Below, piece by piece: positions 26,957-35,479 of a stretch of 64,000 bases of DNA. The position numbers were made by a program, and so were the translations under genes. The stretch covers positions 326,298 to 390,297 of the forward strand of contig NZ_QGTW01000004.1 of assembly GCF_003182355.1 (NCBI RefSeq), written 5' to 3'. This DNA is from Cytobacillus oceanisediminis. GTDB taxonomy: Bacteria; Bacillota; Bacilli; Bacillales; Cytobacillaceae. The first letter of the stretch is position 1. The number at the start of each line of letters is the position of its first letter. A model generated the notes under the pieces. It ran no database searches, was not told the DNA's origin, and worked only from the letters and a program-made list of their open reading frames with translations.

Positions 26957-26991
26957 AAATCTCTTCCCCCGCATTGGCAGGGAAGAGATTT
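26957..26991 (-). other. Stem-loop at the phaC stop preceding the small gene
   Basis: Perfect 12-bp stem AAATCTCTTCCC / GGGAAGAGATTT. It overlaps the phaC stop codon and ends next to the ribosome site of the small gene. There is no T run, so it is more likely an mRNA-stability or translation-control element than a terminator. Confidence 0.6.
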
Positions 26992-28021
26992 ATTTTATCT
27001 GTCCGGAACGGACCGAGAGCCAGTCATCCAAATAGCCAGGCACCTTGCCGTCCGATGTAAGGTTGGCGTGTCCGCCCTTCAGCAGGTGAAATTTTTTATC
27101 TTTGCTTGAAACCAGGTCCATGGCAGGGAGAATTTGTTCCTTTGGTACAAGGCGGTCAAAGCTCGAAGCAATTGCAAGCAGATTGGCATTAATATTGCCT
27201 AAATCAGCCTGTTTTCCATCGATAACCAGGCTGCCTTTAACAAGCTTGTTTTCTTTTCCCAGATCATGCAGAATTTGCTTTAAAGCGGCTCCAGCAAAAG
27301 GAATATGATTGTTTGTCCAGTGGTTGAACCGCTTCCACCTTTTGGTGTATTCTTCATTATCGGCACGGCTCAGAAGGGATAAATAAGGGGAATAATAGAT
27401 AGGCGATGTAACCAGCCGCATTCCCGATTTAATGGCCGGGGCAGGAATCAGTCCCCAGGCATCCAATATGGAATCCAGGTCAGCGTCAGTTTCACGCAAT
27501 TCCTCTGCCCATTGGTCAAACGCGGGAACCATGCTGAAATCAATCGGTGCAACGGATAGGATCAAATTTTTAACAGGTTCTTCTGAAATTGCAGCATAGA
27601 TGGCTGCAAAAGTGCCGCCCAGGCAAAAGCCCATAACCGTTATTTCATCTGCTTTGGCGTGGTATAGAGCTCTCCTGACCCCCTTCTGGATGTATTGGAC
27701 AACATAGTCATCCATCGTGATGTCTTTATCCTCATAGCCTGGAATGCCGAAATCAAGCAAGTAAACATCATAGCCGCTATTGGTTAAGGCTTCGATTAAA
27801 CTGTTCTGCGGTCCCAAATCAAGAATAAAAGCTTGATTTACAAGGGAATAAACAAGGAAAACTGGCACCCTATATTTTTTGTCAGCAGGCGCATAATGCC
27901 AGAGAACAGCTTTGTTTTTCTTCCATACAGCCGTACGGGGGGTTAATCCGGTTGCCGGTTCAGGCTGTTGGATGGTTTTGAAGAAACCTTGCAGTTTTTT
28001 AGAAAATGGATTTTCCGCCAT
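26990..28021 (-). CDS. phaC: Class IV polyhydroxyalkanoate synthase catalytic subunit
   Basis: 343 residues from ATG 28021, one base after the phaR stop; an in-frame TTG at 28072 lies within phaR and is less likely. Alpha/beta-hydrolase fold with the PHA synthase lipase-like box GFCLGG (nucleophile Cys133), followed by ASSFDRLVP (catalytic Asp) and GGHANLT (His). Polymerises (R)-3-hydroxyacyl-CoA into storage granules. Class IV synthases need PhaR, encoded just upstream. Confidence 0.88.
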   Translation of the reverse strand: MAENPFSKKLQGFFKTIQQPEPATGLTPRTAVWKKNKAVLWHYAPADKKYRVPVFLVYSLVNQAFILDLGPQNSLIEALTNSGYDVYLLDFGIPGYEDKDITMDDYVVQYIQKGVRRALYHAKADEITVMGFCLGGTFAAIYAAISEEPVKNLILSVAPIDFSMVPAFDQWAEELRETDADLDSILDAWGLIPAPAIKSGMRLVTSPIYYSPYLSLLSRADNEEYTKRWKRFNHWTNNHIPFAGAALKQILHDLGKENKLVKGSLVIDGKQADLGNINANLLAIASSFDRLVPKEQILPAMDLVSSKDKKFHLLKGGHANLTSDGKVPGYLDDWLSVRSGQIK

Positions 28022-28022
28022 T

Positions 28023-28472
28023 TTATTGATCCGCGCTTTCACTGCTGCTGGAAGATTCCAATTCCTGGTCAAGGGTCTGTTTTAGATCCGAGAGAGCTTT
28101 AAGGATTTCATTCGGTTCAGATTTAGAATTTGATGATGAGGCGGCAAGCGATCTTTTTAACTCTTCCATCGATTGAGCCAAAGCCATTACTTTTTCATCG
28201 ATCAGATCCATTTTTTCTTCCGCCTGAACAGTCAATTTAGCAGCATTTGCCACATCTGTTTTTGTAGGGAAATTAAGAGGGATGGATAGAGTTTCTATGG
28301 CGTGCTGCAGCTTTTTCATAGCGGCGGCTGCCACCTCCGAGCGGGTGAGCATATCTTTTAAAACATCTTCTTTATTAAGGGAGTTTTGGATTGAATCATT
28401 CAGCTCTTTCTCTACCTTCATCCCTACCTTTTTAATAGAGTTTAATAGGGCTTCTGTATGGTTTATGGTCAT
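28023..28472 (-). CDS. phaR: PHA synthase subunit PhaR
   Basis: 149 residues from ATG 28472 (AAAGGAGA seven bases upstream; the ATG at 28478 is too close). Mostly helical with long coiled-coil stretches and a Ser/Glu-rich tail, no enzymatic motif. Identity rests on size, helical character and tight coupling to phaC. PhaR is the essential partner of class IV PhaC on the granule surface. Confidence 0.75.
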   Translation of the reverse strand: MTINHTEALLNSIKKVGMKVEKELNDSIQNSLNKEDVLKDMLTRSEVAAAAMKKLQHAIETLSIPLNFPTKTDVANAAKLTVQAEEKMDLIDEKVMALAQSMEELKRSLAASSSNSKSEPNEILKALSDLKQTLDQELESSSSSESADQ

Positions 28473-28555
28473 ATACATTCTCCTTTCTTTAAGATGCAGT
28501 TCTGAAAATCCGGTTCCCCTTTCTGAACCGTTATCATTGATTAAATTTTCAATAA

Positions 28556-29335
28556 CTAAAGTGATGCGGTCATGCCTCCGTCTACAACTAAAACCTGGCC
28601 TGTGACGTAATCGGAGGCTTTAGAGGATAGAAAGACAGCTGTCCCTTTTAAGTCCTCCTCATTGCCGAATCTTCCGGCAGGAATGTTTTTAAGGATAACA
28701 GATCCTGATTTTTCTAATTCCTTTGTTATTTTGGTTGGAAAGAACCCGGGTGCGATTGCGTTCACCTGGATGCCTGAAGGGGCCAGTTTTACAGCCAAAT
28801 CCTTTGTGAGGGAGATAACCGCTCCTTTGCTGGTACTATAAGCGACTGCGTCCAAGAAAGCCGAATGTGTTCCTCTCATGCCTGTTACTGATGATATATT
28901 GATGATTTTTCCGCTTCCTTGTTTCTGCATCACCTTAGCAGCAGCCTGAGAAAATAAAAACATGCCTTTTAGATTCACATTCATCACTTTGTCCCATTTA
29001 TCAGCAGGCAGTTCCAGTACGGGAGCAATCCATGATGTGCCGCTATTGTTAATGAGGATATCAATGCTGCCGAATTTGCCTAGAGTTTCATTGATTACTT
29101 TCTGAATGTCTTCTTCATTCGTAATGTCACACTCAATGGCAAGCGATTTAATGCCTCTTCCAGTTAAACTGCTGCTGACGCGCTCGCATGCTTCGAGATT
29201 GCGTGAGCACACTACAATATTTGCGCCTGCGTCTCCAAGTGCATTTGCCATTTGCTCGCCGAGTCCCCGTCCGCCGCCTGTCACGATTGCAGTTTTATTT
29301 TCTAAATGAAATAATTCATTCAGTTCCAATGTCAT
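28556..29335 (-). CDS. phaB: SDR-family oxidoreductase, candidate acetoacetyl-CoA reductase
   Basis: 259 residues. Classical SDR: TGGGRGLGE cofactor motif, NNSG, catalytic Ser in ISSVTGMRG and YSTSKG (Tyr-x3-Lys), ending TGQVLVVDGGM. In the first position of an operon with phaR and phaC, it probably supplies (R)-3-hydroxyacyl-CoA with NADPH. SDR specificity cannot be read from sequence; a gluconate-type reductase is the alternative. GGGAGGG lies before the ATG. Confidence 0.75.
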   Translation of the reverse strand: MTLELNELFHLENKTAIVTGGGRGLGEQMANALGDAGANIVVCSRNLEACERVSSSLTGRGIKSLAIECDITNEEDIQKVINETLGKFGSIDILINNSGTSWIAPVLELPADKWDKVMNVNLKGMFLFSQAAAKVMQKQGSGKIINISSVTGMRGTHSAFLDAVAYSTSKGAVISLTKDLAVKLAPSGIQVNAIAPGFFPTKITKELEKSGSVILKNIPAGRFGNEEDLKGTAVFLSSKASDYVTGQVLVVDGGMTASL

Positions 29336-29515
29336 CCCTCCCTTGAAGAAAATTATGTCACGCTTCTAGCGGATTCATTTTAAAATAGGATTCGATATAG
29401 TATAGACAAGCAGATCCCTTGTGGTTCCAAAATTGGTTTTTTCGCCTTGTCCCAAAATGTATAAGGAAGAAGGAAAGAGAAAAGGATGAATAATAAACTT
29501 GAGGGAGGCAGAAAC

Positions 29516-29761
29516 ATGAATAGGGAGCGAATCGAGGAAATCTTTGATGAATCTGGCTCTCCGTTGCTTAACAGCGGACTGGCATTTAAAATCTGGCTGA
29601 AGGGGGAATGGGATTCGGAAGGTGGGGAGGATATAGCGGACTTTCTGAATGTTTTTTCCTTTGTTGAGGAAAATGAGCTATATGCAGATGAACTTCTCTG
29701 TCACTATCGCATTTTTAAATATATTACGGAAAAAAATGACCTTTCTTTTTTCTCGTGGTAA
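29516..29761 (+). CDS. Small acidic protein of unknown function
   Basis: 81 residues from ATG 29516 with GAGGGAGG eight bases upstream. Very acidic and aromatic (GEWDSEGGEDIADFLNVFSF), no membrane span. I do not recognise a family. It is a single-gene unit closed by its own terminator, divergent from the PHA operon. Confidence 0.65.
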   Translation: MNRERIEEIFDESGSPLLNSGLAFKIWLKGEWDSEGGEDIADFLNVFSFVEENELYADELLCHYRIFKYITEKNDLSFFSW

Positions 29762-29762
29762 A

Positions 29763-29802
29763 CAAAAACAAACACAGATCAGAGACCTGTGTTTGTTTTT
29801 GA
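29763..29802. terminator. Bidirectional terminator
   Basis: Perfect stem AAAACAAACACAG / CTGTGTTTGTTTT with T runs on both sides, between convergent genes. Confidence 0.8.
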
Positions 29803-29809
29803 AAATATA

Positions 29810-29848
29810 TGTCTAGCTCCAGCGCCTTGGTCAGGCGCTGGCCCTTTT
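29810..29848. repeat. GTCTAGCTCCAGCGCC repeat, short copy
   Basis: GTCTAGCTCCAGCGCC followed by a perfect CCAGCGCC / GGCGCTGG hairpin. Same family as 34341-34403 and 43451-43510. Confidence 0.55.
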
Positions 29849-29852
29849 CCTA

Positions 29853-31262
29853 TTAACTAGCCATTTTATGCTGCTTTTTAGCTGCTTTATAGTGGTTTTC
29901 AAAGAATTCGTTCGTATCTTTCACAACTACTTTACTAAGCAGGATTAAGGCAATTAAGTTCGGAATCATCATTAATGCGTTTGCCATGTCAGCGAAAGCC
30001 CAAACCGTTGTCAGGTTTGCAACCGCTCCAATTCCAGTGGCAAGAATGTAAATTCCGCGGTATCCCATAATTCCTTTTGTTCCAACAAGGTATTCAAAGC
30101 ACTTTTCACCGTAAACATACCAGCCGACAATTGTGGAAAAACCGAAGAAGATAACAGAGAACGCCACAATGTATTCGCCAATAGTGCCAAGTGCGTGTGC
30201 AAAGGCTGCACTTGTTAATGCACCGCCGTCAAGATTGGCTTCGTGCTGTACACCTGATAGCAATCCGCCTGTTGTATCCCAGAAACCTGTAATAATAAGA
30301 ACTAATCCAGTCATAGTACAAACAACAATTGTCACAATAAAAGTACCTGTCATCGCTACTAGCGCCTGTTTAACAGGGTGATCTGTTTTTGCATTTCCGG
30401 CAATTAGGGCTGCTGTACCAAGACCGGCTTCATTTGAGAAGATTCCTCTTGATACACCATTTTTAATCGCTTCAGATACTACAACACCGACAAACCCGCC
30501 AGTTGCAGCAACCGGATTGAAAGCATAATAGAAAATTGTTTCGAAACCAGGGATTATCTGGTCGTAGTTAACCGCTAGAATAATCAAGGCTCCGCCAATA
30601 TAAAGCACTGCCATAATCGGTACAAAGAAACCTGCAACTGTACTGATGCGCTGAATTCCGCCAAAAATAATTAACGCAGCAAGTACTGCCAAAACAATAC
30701 CTGTAATCCAATTACTAACGCCAAAAGAAGTATCCATCACTGCTGCGATTGTGTTAGATTGAACGCTGTTTCCAATTCCAAGGGCCGCAAAAGCACCAAA
30801 GATAGCAAATGCAACGGCAAGCCACTTGAACTTTCTGCCAAGGCCGCGCTCTACATAATACATAGGTCCGCTTGAGTACTCGCCATTCGCGTTTTTCACA
30901 CGGTATTTCATGGCCAATAAGGCTTCTGCATATTTAGTTGCCATTCCCAGTAAGCCAACGATCCACATCCAAAAAATGGCTCCAGGTCCCCCTAGCGTGA
31001 TCGCGGTTGCTACACCGGCAATATTACCGTTCCCGATTGTAGCTGCCAAAGCTGTCATAAGGGCTTTGAAGTTACTAACATCACCCTCATCGTTAGAGGA
31101 AGCCTGCCCTTCCTTTGTAAATCCTAATTTAAATGCATACAGGAGCCTTCTGAACTGAAGGCCTTTCAGCATGAATGTTAAAAGAACACCAGTACCAAAA
31201 AGTAAAACCAAACTTGGTGTGCCCCAAAGCACCCCGTTAATTTTATTAAGCGTTTCAAGCAT
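29853..31262 (-). CDS. alsT: AGCS family alanine/glycine:cation symporter
   Basis: 469 residues, about ten membrane helices. AGCS signature GNGNIAGVATAITLGGPGAIFWMW is complete, and SNEAGLGTAALIAGNA is also typical. Imports alanine or glycine with Na+. Divergent from the adeR-ald pair, forming an alanine uptake and oxidation module. A perfect cre box lies 20 bases upstream, so CcpA repression by glucose is likely. Confidence 0.92.
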   Translation of the reverse strand: MLETLNKINGVLWGTPSLVLLFGTGVLLTFMLKGLQFRRLLYAFKLGFTKEGQASSNDEGDVSNFKALMTALAATIGNGNIAGVATAITLGGPGAIFWMWIVGLLGMATKYAEALLAMKYRVKNANGEYSSGPMYYVERGLGRKFKWLAVAFAIFGAFAALGIGNSVQSNTIAAVMDTSFGVSNWITGIVLAVLAALIIFGGIQRISTVAGFFVPIMAVLYIGGALIILAVNYDQIIPGFETIFYYAFNPVAATGGFVGVVVSEAIKNGVSRGIFSNEAGLGTAALIAGNAKTDHPVKQALVAMTGTFIVTIVVCTMTGLVLIITGFWDTTGGLLSGVQHEANLDGGALTSAAFAHALGTIGEYIVAFSVIFFGFSTIVGWYVYGEKCFEYLVGTKGIMGYRGIYILATGIGAVANLTTVWAFADMANALMMIPNLIALILLSKVVVKDTNEFFENHYKAAKKQHKMAS

Positions 31263-31281
31263 AAAATCGTCGCCTCCCAGT

Positions 31282-31295
31282 TGTTAACGCTTTCA
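31282..31295 (-). promoter_or_regulatory. cre box (CcpA operator) upstream of alsT
   Basis: On the minus strand TGAAAGCGTTAACA matches the consensus TGWAANCGNTNWCA at all defined positions and lies 20-33 bases before the start codon. Confidence 0.75.
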
Positions 31296-31296
31296 A

Positions 31297-31580
31297 TTCT
31301 TGTAAAATAGACTAATAAACTATGAAATTTTTGTGAACAAGTTCTATTGTAAAATTATCGGAATATAACTTCAACCCATTTTCATGAATTAAAACTATTG
31401 AGAATTTTATAAAAACAGGTACCAGGTACCACCCGAATTTTGTCGAATCGCCATTATGGCTTTGGTAGAGTGATGGGGGTGGAATGAGGTATAATATTAT
31501 AGGTAAGAAATAGTGTTATTGGGTTTTTAAAAGCATATTAATTATTAAAATTTATTTTAGTGGTTTAAAGGGGTTTTAGG
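31297..31580. other. Divergent intergenic region alsT/adeR
   Basis: About 285 AT-rich bases holding the alsT and adeR promoters. One notable motif, GGTACCAGGTACC at 31418-31430, is a short palindromic duplication next to ACCCGAATTTTGTCGAA. No gene seen. Confidence 0.4.
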
Positions 31581-31581
31581 A

Positions 31582-32838
31582 TTGGGTCAAGATAAAATGG
31601 GAAAAGATCCGTTTAAGAGGACGTTTGGCAATCTCGAGGAATTGGTTGATAAGATTCGGGATGTTTTGGAATGTCCGGTTACAATTGAGGATGTCAATCA
31701 TCGCCTGCTTGCCTACAGTACGCATGACGATCAGACGGATACGGCCAGAATTGCGACGATTATCAGCAGAAAGGTGCCGGAAAAGGTAATCAACCGTTTA
31801 TGGAAGGAGGGGATGATTCCCCAGCTGATGCAAAGCGGTGAACCATTGAGGATTACGGAAATAAAGGAAATCGGCCTTGGCAATCGGGTAGCAATCTCCA
31901 TCCGCAATCATAATGAAGTGCTCGGCTATATTTGGGTTGTGGAGGAAGAAACCCTCTTAACAGAAAGCAAGCTGAACCTTCTTAAGTTGGCTGCCCAGTC
32001 TGCAAGGACCGAACTGTTAAAATTAAACTCGCAAAAAAAGAAAAGAGTGGAAGGGTACCAGGACTTTTTCTGGGAGCTTTTAACCGGCCACTTCCAAAAC
32101 CATAATGAAATTTTGGGCAGATTTGAGGACTTAAGTATTAAACCTCCATCACCCTTTGCGGTTCTAGTCTTTCAATTTAAGGAAGAAATCAATTCAAAAA
32201 TCGAACAGAATATTATTTACCTGATTACAACAAGCCAGAAAATTAATATTACCTTTTATGCAGGGATGGGGAATGAGTTTATCATCCTGGCAGCACCGCC
32301 GGAACCTTCCTTATCCGAAAAAACGTTCACTGAGTTCATCCAGTTCTTCATCGATCAAATGAAGACCCGGTTTAACATCGATCACATTAGCGGAGCGACA
32401 GGAACTATCTATGAACGTTATGAAAAAGTAGAAAAAAGCTATCAGGAGGCATTAAAGGTTCTTCGGCTTAAAGATCAATTTAAAGATGAAATCCAGCAGA
32501 TTTACAGCTATCAGCAGCTCGGCATTTTCCGCTATCTTGATGCTATTCTGGAGAAAAAGCGGACAGAGCCTTATGAGCACCCGGGTATCGAAAAGCTGAT
32601 CAAATACGACGCTGAGCATCGAACCAATTTATTAGCGACTCTGGAAGCTTTTATCGACCATGACAGCAATGTAAATGAAACAGCAAAAAAACTTCATGTC
32701 CATATGAACACACTTAACTATCGGTTAAAGAGAATCACGGAGATCGGCGAAATCGATTTAAAAAATACGAATACCAAGCTTTCCTTATATCTTGAATTGA
32801 AAATGAAGCGTTTGGAAAAAAAAAGCCCTCATTTGTAG
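31582..32838 (+). CDS. adeR: AdeR-like PucR-family activator of ald
   Basis: 418 residues from TTG 31582 (AAAGGGG eight bases upstream; ATG 31597 is the alternative). Sensor N-terminus, a GGDEF-like CdaR middle region and a C-terminal PucR-type helix-turn-helix, DHDSNVNETAKKLHVHMNTLNYRLKRI. B. subtilis AdeR activates alanine dehydrogenase; here the gene directly precedes ald. An effector (probably alanine) is inferred. Its terminator overlaps the last codons. Confidence 0.85.
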   Translation: MGQDKMGKDPFKRTFGNLEELVDKIRDVLECPVTIEDVNHRLLAYSTHDDQTDTARIATIISRKVPEKVINRLWKEGMIPQLMQSGEPLRITEIKEIGLGNRVAISIRNHNEVLGYIWVVEEETLLTESKLNLLKLAAQSARTELLKLNSQKKKRVEGYQDFFWELLTGHFQNHNEILGRFEDLSIKPPSPFAVLVFQFKEEINSKIEQNIIYLITTSQKINITFYAGMGNEFIILAAPPEPSLSEKTFTEFIQFFIDQMKTRFNIDHISGATGTIYERYEKVEKSYQEALKVLRLKDQFKDEIQQIYSYQQLGIFRYLDAILEKKRTEPYEHPGIEKLIKYDAEHRTNLLATLEAFIDHDSNVNETAKKLHVHMNTLNYRLKRITEIGEIDLKNTNTKLSLYLELKMKRLEKKSPHL

Positions 32839-32864
32839 ATTTCCACAAATGAAGGCTTTTTCAT
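32821..32864 (+). terminator. Terminator after adeR
   Basis: Stem AAAGCC-CATTTGT / ACAAATG-GGCTTT with short bulges, then TTTTC. It begins inside the adeR coding end. Confidence 0.8.
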
Positions 32865-32899
32865 TTTACCGAATCAACAATGACAGCGCTTTAATAAAA

Positions 32900-32920
32900 T
32901 TATTATACTGATTATAGTAA
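32900..32920 (+). promoter_or_regulatory. Imperfect palindrome upstream of ald
   Basis: TTATTATACTGATTATAGTAA is symmetric at 16 of 21 positions and lies 36 bases before the ald ATG. It could be an AdeR operator or overlap the -10 region; inferred. Confidence 0.4.
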
Positions 32921-32955
32921 ATTTCATACTTGATAGATTGAAAGGGGATTTTTCC

Positions 32956-34086
32956 ATGATTATTGGAGTACCTAAAGAAATTAAAAACAACGAGAACCGT
33001 GTTGCTGCAACACCAGCAAGCGTTGATGCATTAGTTAAATCCGGACATAAAGTACTTGTTGAAATCGATGCTGGGGTTGGAAGCGGTTTCACTAATGAAG
33101 ATTATACAGAAGTTGGAGCTGTTATTGTAGACACTGCGGCAGAAGCATGGGCTGCTGAAATGGTTATGAAGGTTAAAGAGCCTCTTCCATCCGAATATGG
33201 CTATTTCCGCGAAGGTTTGGTGCTTTTCACATATCTTCACCTTGCAGCTGAACCTGAGCTTGCAAAGGCATTAACTGAAAAAGGCGTTATTGCAATTGCC
33301 TATGAAACAGTTGAAGTGAACCGTACATTGCCTCTTCTAACTCCAATGAGTGAAGTGGCAGGACGCATGGCTTCTCAAATTGGGGCTCAATTCCTTCAAA
33401 AAACAAATGGCGGTATGGGAATCCTCTTAGCAGGCGTTCCTGGCGTATCCCGCGGCAAAGTGACAATCGTTGGCGGCGGTGTAGTAGGAATCAATGCTGC
33501 AAAAATGGCAATCGGCCTTGGCGCACAGGTTACAATTATTGACCTAAGCCCAGAGCGACTTCGCCAGCTTGACGATATTTTCGGAAACAGCATTCAAACG
33601 TTAATGTCAAACCCATTCAACATCGCACAAGCGGTTAAAGATGCAGATCTTGTCATCGGTGCCGTTCTGATCCCAGGAGCAAAAGCACCTAAGCTTGTAA
33701 CAGAAGAAATGATCAAAACAATGAAGCCAGGTTCTGTAGTTGTTGACGTGGCAATCGATCAGGGCGGTATTTTCGAAACTGTTGACCATATTACAACTCA
33801 CGACAACCCAACTTATGAAAAGCATGGCGTTGTACACTATGCAGTTGCGAACATGCCTGGTGCAGTTCCAAGAACATCTACAATCGCTCTTACAAACGTT
33901 ACAATTAACTACGCTCTGCAAATTGCCAACAAGGGTGTTGTAAAAGCAATTGAAGATAACGCTGCACTTAAGCTTGGGGTTAACGTTGTAAACGGAAGCA
34001 TCACATACCCAGCGGTTGCAAAAGATCTTGGCTATGACTACATTACAGTAGAAGAAGCATTTGCTAAAGTAAAGGCAGCTAACTAA
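32956..34086 (+). CDS. ald: Alanine dehydrogenase
   Basis: 376 residues from ATG 32956, with AAAGGGG nine bases upstream; the TTG at 32938 overlaps that site. Begins [20 protein letters not shown], with NAD-binding [22 protein letters not shown] and the catalytic-region [16 protein letters not shown]. Oxidises L-alanine to pyruvate and ammonia with NAD+. In Bacillus it is needed for normal sporulation and growth on alanine. Confidence 0.95.
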   Translation: MIIGVPKEIKNNENRVAATPASVDALVKSGHKVLVEIDAGVGSGFTNEDYTEVGAVIVDTAAEAWAAEMVMKVKEPLPSEYGYFREGLVLFTYLHLAAEPELAKALTEKGVIAIAYETVEVNRTLPLLTPMSEVAGRMASQIGAQFLQKTNGGMGILLAGVPGVSRGKVTIVGGGVVGINAAKMAIGLGAQVTIIDLSPERLRQLDDIFGNSIQTLMSNPFNIAQAVKDADLVIGAVLIPGAKAPKLVTEEMIKTMKPGSVVVDVAIDQGGIFETVDHITTHDNPTYEKHGVVHYAVANMPGAVPRTSTIALTNVTINYALQIANKGVVKAIEDNAALKLGVNVVNGSITYPAVAKDLGYDYITVEEAFAKVKAAN

Positions 34087-34092
34087 TATTTT

Positions 34093-34128
34093 TAACCCCC
34101 TTGGCTGATTAGGCTAAGGGGGTTTTTG
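34093..34128 (+). terminator. Terminator after ald
   Basis: Stem AACCCCCTTGGC / GCTAAGGGGGTT followed by TTT. Confidence 0.85.
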
Positions 34129-34129
34129 C

Positions 34130-34276
34130 TTAAAAATTATAGAGAAAGTATAGTTACCAAATTTTCCTTGTTTAAACCCCACCAAAAATGGAGGTCATGC
34201 TGCGAATATTTATAACAAGGTTGGTAAGCCTTATTATTTCCTCCCTTTCCTTATTCAATAGGAAAGGGCTTTTTTA
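34130..34276 (+). other. Orphan terminator with possible small transcript or leader
   Basis: A second strong stem, CCCTTTCC / GGAAAGGG at 34243-34268 followed by six T, lies about 120 bases beyond the ald terminator with no called gene between. The stretch contains ATGGAGGTCATGCTG at 34190-34204; a short frame from there runs through the hairpin to a TAG, but it lacks a good ribosome site. A small RNA or a leader is possible. Confidence 0.35.
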
Positions 34277-34340
34277 TGCTGCCCTTTAGGACACTCCTTT
34301 TTCAATAGATAAGAATTTGTATATTTGAACTTCGAAAGCT

Positions 34341-34403
34341 GTCTAGCTCGAGCATTTGCCCCCTCGAGGTGTCAGGGGTGGGCAAGGCGCTTGTGCTTTT
34401 CTT
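34341..34403. repeat. GTCTAGCTCSAGC repeat, full copy
   Basis: Begins GTCTAGCTCGAGC, contains CCCCTCGAGG and an inner CCCC/GGGG pairing, and ends GGCGCTTGTGCTTTTCTT. This is the layout of a dispersed Bacillus intergenic element; two relatives are in this window. Confidence 0.6.
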
Positions 34404-34476
34404 AATAGCCCACTCAAAATGCGGACATCTGCATATTAAATAGAGAAGGGATTGAAAAACAAGGAGGTTACCCAAT

Positions 34477-34722
34477 ATGCATCACTATAGAAGCCCTTAT
34501 TATCGCGGGGGCGACAGATTCTTTTTAGGAGGACCGTTTATCGGAGGTCTGCTGGGAGGATTTTTGGGAGGCGGATTAGGAGCAGCATTATTTACTCCTC
34601 GGCCATTCTATGGTCCGCCACGGCCATTCTATGGACCACCGGCACCCTTTTACGGTCCGTATGGCGGCGGATACCCGGGTTACGGCCCTTATGGATACGG
34701 AGGAAGTCCTTATTATCGATAA
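34477..34722 (+). CDS. Gly/Pro/Tyr-rich small protein
   Basis: 81 residues. N-terminal HHYRSPYYRGGDRFF, a hydrophobic Gly-rich middle (GGLLGGFLGGGLGAALF) that could insert in a membrane, then repeats of RPFYGPP and PYGPYG. Low-complexity composition of this kind is common in surface and spore-coat proteins of Bacillus, but no family is recognised. AAGGAGG lies ten bases before the ATG. Own terminator follows. Confidence 0.7.
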   Translation: MHHYRSPYYRGGDRFFLGGPFIGGLLGGFLGGGLGAALFTPRPFYGPPRPFYGPPAPFYGPYGGGYPGYGPYGYGGSPYYR

Positions 34723-34725
34723 AAA

Positions 34726-34757
34726 GTTAAAGCTCTCTGGCTGGAGAGCTTTTTATT
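34726..34757 (+). terminator. Terminator
   Basis: Stem AAAGCTCTC / GAGAGCTTT with loop TGGCTG, then TTATTTT. Confidence 0.8.
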
Positions 34758-34780
34758 TTATTCACGAAATTAATCTTCCT

Positions 34781-35197
34781 CTACATCCACCGAAGCTTAA
34801 GCGTCAAATCACAGCATTTCACGTTATCTTCCTTCTCGGATTCGAAATGCAGGGTGAGGCCATCTGGGGTATACGACACAGAAGGTACTTGGGAAATCCC
34901 TGTCGATTTTATCATCTTTTCGACTTCACTCATTTTGGACTGTTGGGCAGCTGACATCAGTTCATACGAAAACTTCTTTGATTCCGCCATATTTACCAGC
35001 AAAGTGCTGGCATTCCTCATAAGAATTTCCATTTTTTTAGCCGAGCTTATAAAGATCTCGGGATCAACCCCAGGAATTGTCCTGTAGAAATATACAGGAT
35101 GGTAAGAGCCTTGATAATTTGCAGGATAATGCCAGCTGCCATGGGTTGGCGGATATGGTCCTGGCCTTGGATATCGAAAGTAATAATAGGGGTACAT
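34781..35197 (-). CDS. Tyr/Pro-rich protein, possible spore-coat type, unknown function
   Basis: 138 residues from ATG 35197 (AAAGGGG nine bases upstream). The N-terminal 40 residues are Tyr/Pro-rich (MYPYYYFRYPRPGPYPP), the rest a helical region then a beta-like C-terminus with a CC pair (VKCCDLTLKLRWM). The N-terminus resembles spore-coat proteins in composition only. Convergent with the Gly/Pro-rich gene. Confidence 0.65.
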   Translation of the reverse strand: MYPYYYFRYPRPGPYPPTHGSWHYPANYQGSYHPVYFYRTIPGVDPEIFISSAKKMEILMRNASTLLVNMAESKKFSYELMSAAQQSKMSEVEKMIKSTGISQVPSVSYTPDGLTLHFESEKEDNVKCCDLTLKLRWM

Positions 35198-35479
35198 CCG
35201 GTTCTGCCCCTTTCTGTCATATATAGTCAATGCACGCATTCCCAATATATGAAAAAATAGCTTTTCCTATGAGAGGCATTTTATGAAATGTTGCGAAACC
35301 CAAATTCACTCTTTGTCCTCCGTCATAGAAAAAAGGCATTCGCATATGGTTGCTTTAGAAGGGCAAATCTTAAAAGGATTGATATAATAATTAAAGGGGT
35401 AAAGGAAGGGAATGAAGAATATATAAGTGCGTATTAATGAAATCCGGGAACGCAATTAAAACAGGATAGGAGGCCCCAT

